The notes: a model not told the origin generated them from the letters alone. Counted from the stretch's first letter, positions 34,815 to 43,234 are shown. The stretch is 64,000 bases of DNA from Mangrovimicrobium sp048323675 (GCF_048323675.1 NZ_JBLWFK010000003.1:1-64000); one strand, 5' to 3'. Program-made: numbers and translations.

Positions 34815-35749
34815 AACTAGCCTTCCAGAACCTGCGCCAGGGCCTGCAGACCCTGAACAAGAAACTGTCGCGCAAATTGCTGCACCTGCGCATGCGCGGC
34901 AAACCGGAGGCAGATATCCTTGAGGCGGAGCGCAAGCTGCGCGGCGTGGAGCAGTTCGACAAACTGCAGAAGGCCGACATCGTCGTGGTCTCCTTCGGCA
35001 AGAGCGGCCGCACCTGGCTACGGGTGATGCTCTCGCAGTTGTTCCGGGTCAAGCACGGCCTGCCGGAAAAGGCGATCCTGAGCTTCGACAACTTCCACCG
35101 CCTCGCCCCCGGCGTGCCGAAAATCTTCTTCACCCACGACAACTACATCAAGGACTTCACCGGCGACTTCGTCAGCAAGCAGCCCTTTTACAACAAGCGC
35201 GTGGTACTGCTGTCCCGGGACCCGCGCGACGTCGCGGTCTCCCAGTTCTTCCAGTGGAAATTCCGCATCAAGCCCTCCAAGGTGACGATCAACAACTACC
35301 CGCCCCGCGGCAGTGACATCAGCCTCTACGACTTTGTCACTGGCGACAACGGCGGCAGCATGCAGGCGGTGACCGACTACCTGAACCTGTGGGCGCGGGA
35401 ATCGGTCAAGGTCGGCAACTTCCACCTGCTGCGCTACGAGGACCTGCGCGCCGACCCCGCGGGGAAGCTTACCGAGCTGCTGGAATTCATGCAGGTGGAC
35501 GCCACCGCGGAGCAGGTCGCCGCGGCGGTGGAGTACTCCTCCTACGAGAACATGAAGAAGATGGAGAGCCAGTCGACCTTCAAGCTGGCCGGCGGCCGCA
35601 TGATGCCCCGCGACAAGGACAACCCGGACAGCTACAAGGTGCGCCGGGCCAAGGTCGGCGGTTACCGCGACTACTTCACCGACGAGGAAGTGGCGACCAT
35701 CGACAACCTCCTCGCCGACAGCCTCAACCCGCTGTACAACTACCAGTAA
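34811..35749 (+). CDS. sulfotransferase family protein 4
   Basis: A 312-residue paralogue of the preceding gene. It has the PAPS loop SFGKSGRTWLRVML (about residues 58-71), LLSRDPRDVAVSQFFQW (about 130-146), ENMKKMESQSTFKLAGG and the C-terminal VRRAKVGGYRDYF. A basic, lysine-rich N terminus replaces the hydrophobic segment of its twin. The ATG at 34811 overlaps the upstream stop. Retention of two intact copies suggests two acceptor positions or a heterodimer. The acceptor is unknown. Confidence 0.82.
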   Translation: MKLAFQNLRQGLQTLNKKLSRKLLHLRMRGKPEADILEAERKLRGVEQFDKLQKADIVVVSFGKSGRTWLRVMLSQLFRVKHGLPEKAILSFDNFHRLAPGVPKIFFTHDNYIKDFTGDFVSKQPFYNKRVVLLSRDPRDVAVSQFFQWKFRIKPSKVTINNYPPRGSDISLYDFVTGDNGGSMQAVTDYLNLWARESVKVGNFHLLRYEDLRADPAGKLTELLEFMQVDATAEQVAAAVEYSSYENMKKMESQSTFKLAGGRMMPRDKDNPDSYKVRRAKVGGYRDYFTDEEVATIDNLLADSLNPLYNYQ

Positions 35750-35760
35750 GTCCGCGGCGA

Positions 35761-36666
35761 TCAGGCCGCGGCGATCAACTGCAGCGCATCCTCGCGCACG
35801 TGGCCGCGGGCCATTTCATCCTTGAGTTGCGCCTCGCTGAGTTCACCCGCCTCCAGGCACTCGCGCACCAGGCCGAAGAAAAACTTCTCCTGCGCCGGGT
35901 CGGGGTGGGCGGAATAGGTACCGGCGTACTTGTAGTCACCGAACAGGGCCCGGCGCGCCCGCCGGAACCAGTGCCGCGGCGGGAACAGCTGGAAGGTATC
36001 GGCGGGACGGAAATCGATCTTCAGGCCGGTTTTCCAGGGCTGGGTGTAGCGCTTGGTGTTGTGCAGCAGCCTGGTGCCCGCGTCCAGGTGGTCGAAGTCA
36101 TTCCAGCCCGACTCCAGCGGCGCGATGGTGGCGCGGTCCTCCAGCTTCAGCGACACCCAGTCCATGTAATCCCGCGCCGGCCGGCCGCCGTTCGCGGGCA
36201 CGAACATGGCGGCGAAATCCTCCTCGAACCTCCAGTGCTGCAGTTTCTCGCAGTCGAGCAGCATGACGCTGCTGGCCCAGGCACCCTTGCGCCCCTTGCG
36301 GCCGCTCTTGGGTTTGCACATGATGGCCGCGCCCTGCATGTCCCGCGACAGCAGTTCCCAGATATCGCCGACGGCGAACACATCGGGATCGATCACCACG
36401 GCGCGGCCCTGGTAGCCCATCAGACCGGGCGGGGCGAAGCGCAGGGGTGTGAAGGATTGCAGGTCTTCGTTTACCCAGGGGCGCAATTCCCCGTCGCGCA
36501 GGTACAATTGGCCCTCGCGCTCGCGCATGCAGGGGTGGTTGGCCACTTCGATGAATTGCACGTCGAACTCGTCGGCGTGGGCGGAATTCCTGCGCAGGGA
36601 ATAGCGGCTGACAATGGCGCCGATGATCTGCTTATGGTTGGTGTGGATAAAGACCGTGGGCTTCAA
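35761..36666 (-). CDS. glycosyltransferase-like protein, paralogue 1
   Basis: A 301-residue protein, about half identical by eye to the one at 38041-38985. Shared features: an N-terminal TVFIHTNHKQIIGAIVSRYSL strand-loop, then GRAVVIDPDVFAVGDIWELL, where DPD resembles the DxD metal site of GT-A glycosyltransferases. SSVMLLDCEKLQHW and GWNDFDHLDAGTRLLHNTKRYTQPW follow, recalling GT8-type enzymes. The TTG at 36666 is chosen because the paralogue's ATG aligns exactly there and CAGGA lies seven bases upstream. Donor and acceptor are unknown. Confidence 0.68.
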   Translation of the reverse strand: MKPTVFIHTNHKQIIGAIVSRYSLRRNSAHADEFDVQFIEVANHPCMREREGQLYLRDGELRPWVNEDLQSFTPLRFAPPGLMGYQGRAVVIDPDVFAVGDIWELLSRDMQGAAIMCKPKSGRKGRKGAWASSVMLLDCEKLQHWRFEEDFAAMFVPANGGRPARDYMDWVSLKLEDRATIAPLESGWNDFDHLDAGTRLLHNTKRYTQPWKTGLKIDFRPADTFQLFPPRHWFRRARRALFGDYKYAGTYSAHPDPAQEKFFFGLVRECLEAGELSEAQLKDEMARGHVREDALQLIAAA

Positions 36667-36785
36667 AGTAATTTCCTGCGGGTAGCTTGTGCGGTAGTGT
36701 AGCGCAGCATGTGGCTGGCTTGAATTGCCAGGCATTTGGCAATTTTTGCGGGAAGTGGCGGGTAGAGCCTCAAATCCGCGCGGCT

Positions 36786-36888
36786 TGCGGTGTATTCCTG
36801 CTGGAACACGCCAAAAAGCGCACATCCATGTGCAGGCTCGGGTGGCGACATCCTTGTCGCCACACGGTTCCAGCAGGAATACACCGCA
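36786..36888. repeat. intergenic palindromic repeat element with perfect 22-bp arms
   Basis: A 22-bp segment (36786-36807) is repeated as a perfect reverse complement at 36867-36888. Between them lie a CACAT-CC-ATGTG dyad (36821-36832) and a 9-bp stem with a 4-base loop (36842-36863). The centre (36809-36841) matches 58781-58813 with one mismatch. No coding gene is visible. It resembles a small non-autonomous mobile palindrome. Confidence 0.75.
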
Positions 36889-36959
36889 ATCCACGCTCCC
36901 TTGTGCACTTTGCAGTCGAGCGCTTGAGCATCAATTAAAAACCGGGAAACTGAAACTCA

Positions 36960-38066
36960 GTGCAAGAGAACTCCAAACCCGTCTGGTGCCTGCTGGGCAA
37001 AAAAGCCGGAGACAATACCCAGGTCATGGCCCTGGCCAAGGCGCTGGGCGAGGACTTCGAGGAGAAGCACATCCAGGCCCACGCCTGGGAGTTGCTGGTG
37101 CACCTCGGCCACGGGGCCACCCTGGCGGGCATCGACCAGGGGGCCTCCAGCCCGCTGACCGCGCCCTGGCCGGAGCTGGTGATCAGCGCCGGGCGGCGCA
37201 ATGAACCGGTAGCGCAGTGGATCAGGCGACAGTCCGGGGGGCGGACGCGGCTGGTGCATATCGGCCGACCCTGGGCGCCGCTGGACAGCTGGGACCTGAT
37301 TGTCACCACGCCGCAGTATTTCCTGCCGCGGCGCCGCAACATCCTGCACAACACCCTGCCCCTGCACGATTTTGCCGCCGAACAGCTGAGAACTGAGGCA
37401 CAGGAATTCATTGCGGCACATGCGCACCTGCCGCGCCCCTGGATCGCCCTGCTGGTGGGCGGCGACAGCGGGCCCTTCGTGCTCACGCCGGACAAGGGCG
37501 CCATGCTCGGCGACCTCGCCGACCGGTTGGCGGCGGCCACCCGGGGCTCCCTGCTGGTGAGCGACAGTCCGCGGACGCACTGGGCGGTGGGCGATGCGAT
37601 CACCGACCAGTTGCACGGCGACAACTTCGTCTACCGCTGGGACGCCGCGGGCCACAACCCCTACCGGGAGATACTGGGGGCCGCCGATGCCTTCATCGTG
37701 ACCGGCGAATCCATGTCGATGCTGGCGGAGGCCGCGGCGATGGACAAGCCGCTGCTGATTTTCGACAGCGGGGATGGCGCCACGCCCTGGTGGAAGCTGC
37801 GCCACAATTACCGCTACAAGCCGCTCAGCCACCACCTGGCGATGGCGCTGGGGCCGAAGCGCATGCTGCGCGATGTGGGCAATATCCAGCGCGCGCTGTA
37901 TGCGGCAGGGCGCGCCCGGCGCCTGCGGGGAGACCGGCTGGGGGAAGCGGTACAGTACGCCCTCGGCTATGCCCCCGAGGGGGGCCGTGACGGCCCTGCG
38001 AACCTTTCCGAGGTCGAGCTACAGGCGAGCGCGGACGCGCTCAGGCGGCTGTTGCAAGCGCGCTGA
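36960..38066 (+). CDS. ELM1-family GT-B-like protein 3
   Basis: A 368-residue ELM1-family protein, closest to copy 1 at 25.8 kb. Shared blocks: APWPELVISAGRRNEPVAQW, RTRLVHIGRPWAPLDSWDLI, TTPQYFLP, LLVGGDSGPFVLTP and FIVTGESMSMLAEAAAMDKPL. The GTG start lies 72 bases after the palindromic repeat. Its 3' end overlaps the convergent glycosyltransferase-like gene by 26 bases. Predicted to be a cytoplasmic glycosyltransferase-like enzyme of the surface-lipid locus; the reaction is not established for the family. Confidence 0.72.
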   Translation: MQENSKPVWCLLGKKAGDNTQVMALAKALGEDFEEKHIQAHAWELLVHLGHGATLAGIDQGASSPLTAPWPELVISAGRRNEPVAQWIRRQSGGRTRLVHIGRPWAPLDSWDLIVTTPQYFLPRRRNILHNTLPLHDFAAEQLRTEAQEFIAAHAHLPRPWIALLVGGDSGPFVLTPDKGAMLGDLADRLAAATRGSLLVSDSPRTHWAVGDAITDQLHGDNFVYRWDAAGHNPYREILGAADAFIVTGESMSMLAEAAAMDKPLLIFDSGDGATPWWKLRHNYRYKPLSHHLAMALGPKRMLRDVGNIQRALYAAGRARRLRGDRLGEAVQYALGYAPEGGRDGPANLSEVELQASADALRRLLQAR

Positions 38067-38985
38067 GCGGGTGTTGGGGAGCCGGTGGCAGGGACGGCGT
38101 CTGCGCAAGCACCTCGAAGGCGTCGTGGCGGACGTGGTTCTTCGCCATTTCCTCGCGCAGCAGCGCCTCGGTGATTTCACCGTTCTCCAGGCACTCCTTG
38201 AGCAGGCCGAAGAAAAACATTTCCTGGTTCCTGTCCGGGTGCTGCTTGTAGTTGCCGAGGAAGGCGTATTCGCCGAACAGCTTGCGGCGGGCGCGCAGCA
38301 CCCAGGCCGCCGGCGGGAACAGGCGGAAGCGTTCGGCGGGGCGCCAGTCGGTGGGCAGGCCGGTCTTCCAGGGCTGGGTCCGGCGCCGGGTGGTGTGCAG
38401 CATCTTGGTGTCCAGGGTGAACTTGTCGAAATCGTTCCACTCCGGCTCGAAGAAACCGATGCTCTCCCGGGGCTCCTCCTTGAGGCAGATCCAGGGCTGG
38501 TAGTCCTGGGTGAACTCGAACATGGCCTGGAACTTCGCCTCGGCGTCCCAGTGGGTGAGCTGGGCGCAATCGAGCAGCATCACGCTGCTGGCCATGCACT
38601 TGTCGACCAGTCCCTTGGGGCCGGAGCGCATGCGGCACATGATGGCCTTGCCGCCCATATCCCGGCTCAGCAGCTCCCAGATGTCCGTGGTGGCGAAGAT
38701 ATCCGGGTCGATCACCACCGCGCGGCCCTCGAAGCCCATCATTTTGGGCGGCATGAAGCGGGTCGGGGTAAAGGATTGCAGGTCGTCGTTCAACCACACC
38801 CGCTTGACGCCGTCGCGCAGGTATTCCTGTCCTTCGCGGGCGGCGAAGAAGGGAAAATCGCGGGTATCCAGTAACTGGACGTCGAACTTGTCGTTATTCT
38901 GCGAATAGCGGCGCAGGGCGTAACGGGCGACGATGGCCCCGGTGATCTGCTTGTGATTGGTCTGGATAAATACGCAGGCTTTCAT
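38041..38985 (-). CDS. glycosyltransferase-like protein, paralogue 2
   Basis: A 314-residue paralogue of the gene at 35761-36666 with the same order of blocks: CVFIQTNHKQITGAIVARYAL, FEGRAVVIDPDIFATTDIWE, SSVMLLDCAQLTHWD, EWNDFDKFTLDTKMLHTTRR and RKLFGEYAFLGNYKQHPD. The DPD triplet could bind a nucleotide-sugar with metal. It starts at an ATG. The region to the next gene (38986-39139) shows nothing. Each paralogue faces a different module (sulfotransferases, or ELM1), which suggests related but not identical acceptors. Confidence 0.68.
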   Translation of the reverse strand: MKACVFIQTNHKQITGAIVARYALRRYSQNNDKFDVQLLDTRDFPFFAAREGQEYLRDGVKRVWLNDDLQSFTPTRFMPPKMMGFEGRAVVIDPDIFATTDIWELLSRDMGGKAIMCRMRSGPKGLVDKCMASSVMLLDCAQLTHWDAEAKFQAMFEFTQDYQPWICLKEEPRESIGFFEPEWNDFDKFTLDTKMLHTTRRRTQPWKTGLPTDWRPAERFRLFPPAAWVLRARRKLFGEYAFLGNYKQHPDRNQEMFFFGLLKECLENGEITEALLREEMAKNHVRHDAFEVLAQTPSLPPAPQHPLSALATAA

Positions 38986-39139
38986 AGTGTCTCGGGCGGC
39001 GGTGCTCAGTGCACCCGACTATAAAATATTGTTCGCGGCGATGCCATGTGGATACTGCCATTGGCCGGTGTGAAAAAGTGGGCTCGCAGGCGCTCTGGCG
39101 CCGGCGGGAAGCCCCCGCATCCACTCGCGGCGCCGCGCA

Positions 39140-40072
39140 CTAGCGGAAAATCCCCCGGCGCCAGAGCCCCCAGGCGAAACCCCAGATGTACAGCAGCGGC
39201 GCCCGCCGCACCCGGTCGGGGATGACGATGGCCTCGCCGGAGTGCCGCGACAGTTTCCAGGCGAGGTAATCCAGCGCGCCCTCGAAGGTGAACAGGGCCT
39301 TGGTCAGGCGCGCGATAGACAAGCTCTTGCCCGCCACCCGGCGGCCGAACCAGGCAAGGCGAGCCCGCTTGCGGGCGAACTGGCTCGCCGGGTAGCGATA
39401 GGCCGTCCCCTCCCCCGAATCGTCCAGCAGCAGGCCCACTGCGCCGGCGTGCAGGCGGGTCAGTTCGAGGTAGAAATCCCGCGCGTAATCGGCCAGTTCC
39501 TGGCTGCGACCCTTGCGCTCGGTACGCAGTTCGGTGGCGTAGCTTAACGCCAGTGCCCCCTGCCAAAGGGCCTCGACCGGCCCCTGCGCCGGCAGCGCCG
39601 GCAGGGCGCGCAGCAGGAGCGTCCGCGAGGCCTGCAGCATGGCCGCCTCGAGTTGCCGCCGGCTATCCGGGTCCCGGCTGGCCAGGATTTTGGTCGGCTG
39701 GGCGAAGCGGCCCCAGATATAGGATTCGAAGCGCCGGGGGGAGCAACAACGCTGGAAATCCCGCAGCGACAACAGCGCCACCTTGGCCCGCAGGGTGCGC
39801 CCCCGCACGGACTGCTCGGCGTAGATCACGTTGGGCGGCAGCAGCCAGTTGGCGGCGGCTGGCAGCCAGCGACCGTAGGCGCCCCGATACTCATCGAGGA
39901 CCAGGTAGAGGTCGAGGATGCCCTCGGCGAGATCGCCGCTGCGCAGGCAGGAGCCATAGAGCAGCACACCGCAGACCCGGTCGTTGTAGCGACGCCGCAG
40001 CGTGTCGAGCAGTGCCGCCAGTGCGGGGTCGTCCGCCACCTCGGGGCCGGCGACGTCAGGGTAGGCGGTCAC
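39140..40072 (-). CDS. nucleotidyltransferase-fold protein with degenerate metal site
   Basis: A 310-residue protein whose N terminus carries a Pol-beta-type nucleotidyltransferase motif, VLLYGSCLRSGDLAEGILDLYLVL (read as two blocks, about residues 37-60). The expected D-x-D/E pair reads D-L-Y, so the second acidic metal ligand is missing. The rest is basic and alpha-helical. It may be inactive, or bind a substrate without nucleotidyl transfer. The GTG start overlaps the stop of the lipid kinase gene (GTGA); third gene of the DUF3108-kinase-nucleotidyltransferase operon. Confidence 0.6.
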   Translation of the reverse strand: MTAYPDVAGPEVADDPALAALLDTLRRRYNDRVCGVLLYGSCLRSGDLAEGILDLYLVLDEYRGAYGRWLPAAANWLLPPNVIYAEQSVRGRTLRAKVALLSLRDFQRCCSPRRFESYIWGRFAQPTKILASRDPDSRRQLEAAMLQASRTLLLRALPALPAQGPVEALWQGALALSYATELRTERKGRSQELADYARDFYLELTRLHAGAVGLLLDDSGEGTAYRYPASQFARKRARLAWFGRRVAGKSLSIARLTKALFTFEGALDYLAWKLSRHSGEAIVIPDRVRRAPLLYIWGFAWGLWRRGIFR

Positions 40073-41037
40073 AGGCGCAGGAACTCCAGTTGTGCGCTGG
40101 CGGTGACCCCAACCGGCCCGCCCGGGGTAAAGACCTCGCCATCCAGGTTGAGGCGCCCGCCCTGGTCGAGCGTGAGGGTCTGCGCGTTCCAGCTGTGGTA
40201 GCCGGACTCCGGGGTCGCATTGCGGTTGGGCCGCCCGCGCAGGATCGAGACGAAGGTCGTGGCGAAGCGCCGGCAGTCACTTTCCAGCAGTGTGGCCCGC
40301 AGGGCGCCCTCCCCGCCGCCCCAGAAGGGCCGCATGCCAAAGGAGAGCCGCTGCAGCGTACTGCAGGCAAACAGCAGGCCATCGAAGTGCCGGGGGCCGC
40401 CCTGGTCCAGGTCGAGTTCCATGGCCACCGGCTGGCGAAATAGCGGGTCGTTGCGCAACAGGCCCCAGGCGGTGCGCGCGGTGCCCAGGGCGAGACTGAA
40501 ATCGTCCCGCAGGCCGCGCGAGTGGAGCTCCCGGTGGGCGTAATCGGTGCCCTGCAGGATGGCCCCGGCGCCGAGGAACATGCCGTAGCGGGGGGCGCTC
40601 TCGCCCGGACAGGCCAGGCGCATCAGGGAGCGGCGCTGGCGCTCTACCCGGCGGTCCTCGCGCCCGCTGTCGCACCAGTCACAAAAGCGCTCGACGGCGC
40701 GCTGCAGTGCGCCGGTAACTCCGATATCGCCGGCGTTCATGTTGGCGGTACCGCCCGGCAGCAGCACGATCGGCGGCGGCTCGGGGAACAGCCCGGATTC
40801 GAGCATTTCACCCAGCACCGCGGAACAGGTGCCATCGCCGCCGTTGATCGCCAGGAGCACTATGCCGCGCTCGCGCATCTCCTGCAGCGCCGGGCGGATG
40901 TCCTGCGGCGAGTCGGTAATCCGGTGATAGATATCCGGGCTTTGCGCAACCCGCGCCTGCACCCGGCTGAAAGCGTCCCGGTTGTGGCCACTGCGCGGAT
41001 TGCTGATCAGGCCCACGGCTTGCAGTCGGTCACTCAC
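40069..41037 (-). CDS. diacylglycerol/sphingosine kinase-family lipid kinase
   Basis: A 322-residue kinase of the DAGK catalytic (LCB5/YegS) family, which phosphorylates lipid hydroxyls with ATP. Motifs: GLISNPRSGHNRD (about residues 8-20), the nucleotide site LAINGGDGTCSAVL (about 62-75), IVLLPGGTANMNAGDIG (about 88-104) and the C-terminal GRLNLDGEVFTPGG. In Caulobacter a kinase of this superfamily phosphorylates ceramide, so ceramide kinase is the favoured role here. The GTG start overlaps the DUF3108 stop (GTGA). It lies 15 kb from the SPT gene but within the same accessory block. Confidence 0.78.
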   Translation of the reverse strand: MSDRLQAVGLISNPRSGHNRDAFSRVQARVAQSPDIYHRITDSPQDIRPALQEMRERGIVLLAINGGDGTCSAVLGEMLESGLFPEPPPIVLLPGGTANMNAGDIGVTGALQRAVERFCDWCDSGREDRRVERQRRSLMRLACPGESAPRYGMFLGAGAILQGTDYAHRELHSRGLRDDFSLALGTARTAWGLLRNDPLFRQPVAMELDLDQGGPRHFDGLLFACSTLQRLSFGMRPFWGGGEGALRATLLESDCRRFATTFVSILRGRPNRNATPESGYHSWNAQTLTLDQGGRLNLDGEVFTPGGPVGVTASAQLEFLRL

Positions 41038-41888
41038 TGGGCAGGCGTCCGCAGGGTCACTTCGCTGAGGTTGATCGCCGTCGCGCCGACCCGCGGGGCC
41101 AGGCCGCGCAGTTGCAGCGGCAGGTCGCTAGCGGCGTCGAAGATAATGCGGATGTCGCCCTCCAGGCCCAGCAGGCTGAAATCCGGCGCCCCGTGCAGGG
41201 GCCCGAGGGGACTGACCCGGACATCCACCACGCGGGTGCTGCGCTCACCCTGCCGGAGCTGTCCCGCGGGTAGCTCACGGTAGTCCACCGCCAGCGCCTC
41301 ACCGGCGCTGGCGACGAGGCTTACCCGGTAGAAATTGAAATCCGTGTGCACCGCGTAGACTGCCGAAGATACCCCGTCGACGCGCAGGCGCGCCGCCAGG
41401 GGCAGGAGCGCGTAGGCGTCGGTCAGCGCCAGTGAACCCAGCTCTGCCGGGTAGGCGATGGATTTGCGGCTGCTCACCGGCCAGCTGGCCGGGTCGGCGG
41501 TGTCGCCGCCGGCGGGTTCACGCCGCTCGCGCTCAACGTACCCGGGAAGATAATCCCAGCCCTTGTAGCGCTGGTTGCGCCCGGCGCTGTAGCGCGCGCG
41601 CTGGCACAGGGCGCCGCTGTCGGCGGCCATGGCGAGGGTCACGGTTTCACTGTTATCCGCCACCGAACTGCGGGCCTCCAGTTGCCAGGCCGCGCTGCCA
41701 TCCGCCGCGGTATCCACCGCGACAAGCGATCGGGCGGTCACCCCGAAGCGACTCTGCTCGAACACCAGTTGCTGCCAGGCGGGGAGCTCCGCGGCCCGCG
41801 CTGCCAGCGGCACCGCGAGGCCCGCCAGGGCGCAGAACAGCGCCCCCCGCGCGTGCCGAAGGGCTCCAGCGAGCACACTCATCCCCAT
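41034..41888 (-). CDS. DUF3108 periplasmic protein
   Basis: A 284-residue exported protein. Signal peptide about residues 1-32 (ALFCALAGLAVPLAARA then AEL). The mature part has the beta-rich DUF3108 pattern, including RYKGWDYLPGYVERERREP, AYALLPLAARLRVDG and LEGDIRIIFDAASDLPLQLRG (last block cut here). DUF3108 members are periplasmic and their function is not established. It is first in an operon with the lipid kinase. A role in handling the phosphorylated lipid in the periplasm is a guess from context only. Confidence 0.75.
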   Translation of the reverse strand: MGMSVLAGALRHARGALFCALAGLAVPLAARAAELPAWQQLVFEQSRFGVTARSLVAVDTAADGSAAWQLEARSSVADNSETVTLAMAADSGALCQRARYSAGRNQRYKGWDYLPGYVERERREPAGGDTADPASWPVSSRKSIAYPAELGSLALTDAYALLPLAARLRVDGVSSAVYAVHTDFNFYRVSLVASAGEALAVDYRELPAGQLRQGERSTRVVDVRVSPLGPLHGAPDFSLLGLEGDIRIIFDAASDLPLQLRGLAPRVGATAINLSEVTLRTPAQ

Positions 41889-41998
41889 AATTTTCAGTCA
41901 CTTACATAATCCGGTCGGGCACAAAAATACCACAGAATATTGCCCATTGCGCGGCACTGCCTTAAGGTCCCGCCTGTTGCCACTCCCGTCCAGGACCG

Positions 41999-42751
41999 AT
42001 GCCCGCAAACCAGGAAACACCACAACCGGTGCAAGCCGGGTTGCTCTCGCTGCCCGCCGGGGAAATCCAGGTGTGGCTGTGCGCCCGTGCAACTATCGCC
42101 GACTCCGACCAGTTTCGCCGCCAGGTGCTCTCACGCTACTGCGCGGTCCCACCGGGCGACTGGCAATTCAGCAGCGGTCGCTGGGGCAAACCGGACATCG
42201 CCGCACCCGCCGCGCCCCTGCGCTTCAACCTGAGCCATAGCGGCGACTGGCTGGCCATGGCAGTTGCCGCGGGTGGCGCGCTGGGCATCGACCTGGAGCG
42301 CATCAAGCCCGGGCGCGATGTACTGCGGCTGGCGCGCCGCTTTTACCACCCGCTGGAAATCGAGGCGCTGGAAACCCGGGATCCGGCGGAGCGTGACGCC
42401 GCCTTCCATGACCTGTGGACGCTGAAGGAGGCGCATGTGAAATGCCGGGGGCTGGCGCTGCCGCCACTGCTGCAGCAACTGGCGTTCGCGTGTCCGGAAC
42501 CCGGGGCGATCGCCAGCGACATTGCCAGGCGCGACACAGCGGAGGATGCATCCGTGTACGCCCTCGTCGACTGCCTGCCCGGTTACCGCCTGGCGCTGAA
42601 CTGGCTCCGGGACGCCAGCGATTCCCCCGAACCGGTAACGCTTCGGTTAAAGGCCTTTGTCGAGGGGGAAATGAAAACGCCCTGGCCCGCCAGCGGGCTC
42701 AGGGCGTCAACAGGGTCGGTCGAACTGGTCGACGAACTGCCTACAGGCTGA
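41999..42751 (+). CDS. Sfp-type 4'-phosphopantetheinyl transferase
   Basis: Attaches phosphopantetheine from coenzyme A to the serine of carrier proteins. The 250-residue Sfp-type enzyme shows FNLSHSGDWLAMAVA (about residues 77-91), the magnesium site LGIDLERIKPG (about 97-107) and the catalytic block DLWTLKEAHVKCRG (about 139-152). Divergent from the DUF3108 operon; its 3' end overlaps ilvH by 11 bases. The sphingolipid-type ACP at 25.5 kb is the obvious client in the window. It may also serve polyketide or peptide synthases elsewhere. Confidence 0.9.
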   Translation: MPANQETPQPVQAGLLSLPAGEIQVWLCARATIADSDQFRRQVLSRYCAVPPGDWQFSSGRWGKPDIAAPAAPLRFNLSHSGDWLAMAVAAGGALGIDLERIKPGRDVLRLARRFYHPLEIEALETRDPAERDAAFHDLWTLKEAHVKCRGLALPPLLQQLAFACPEPGAIASDIARRDTAEDASVYALVDCLPGYRLALNWLRDASDSPEPVTLRLKAFVEGEMKTPWPASGLRASTGSVELVDELPTG

Positions 42752-43232
42752 GGACTTTTTCCCCGCGGGAAATACCCGCGACGCCTGAGCGCACCACCTC
42801 GAGGATATCCACCTCGGCCATCGCCGCGACGAAGGCGTCGAGCTTTTCCGAGGTGCCCACCAGCTGGATGGTGTAGACGTTGGGGCCGACATCGACGATC
42901 TGGCCGCGGAAAATATCCACTGTACGCTTCACCTCGTCGCGCGCCACACCGTGGGCGCGCAGCTTGATCAGCATCAGGTCGCGCTCGATGTGGGCGCCGT
43001 TGGTCAGGTCCACCAGCTTGACCACGTCGATCAGCTTGTTGAGCTGCTTGGTGATCTGCTCGATGTGCTTGTCGTCGCCGAGCGTGGTCAGGGTCAGCCG
43101 CGACAGGGTCGGGTCGTCGGTGGGCGCCACGTTCAGGGTCTCGATGTTGTAACCGCGCTGGGAGAACAGGCCGACCACGCGGGACAGCGCGCCGGGCTCG
43201 TTTTCCAGCAGGATAGAAATGATCCGTCGCAT
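42741..43232 (-). CDS. ilvH: acetolactate synthase small (regulatory) subunit
   Basis: Regulatory subunit of acetohydroxyacid synthase, needed for full activity and valine feedback inhibition. The 163-residue protein begins MRRIISILLENEPGALSRV with an ACT domain (about residues 1-75) containing GLFSQRGYNIETLNV; a C-terminal regulatory domain follows. The ATG at 43232 has AGAGGA upstream and starts two bases after the ilvI stop, so the two are coupled. The frame continues upstream inside ilvI, which is only an antiframe effect. It ends by overlapping the convergent phosphopantetheinyl transferase gene. Confidence 0.96.
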   Translation of the reverse strand: MRRIISILLENEPGALSRVVGLFSQRGYNIETLNVAPTDDPTLSRLTLTTLGDDKHIEQITKQLNKLIDVVKLVDLTNGAHIERDLMLIKLRAHGVARDEVKRTVDIFRGQIVDVGPNVYTIQLVGTSEKLDAFVAAMAEVDILEVVRSGVAGISRGEKVLSL

Positions 43233-43234
43233 GT

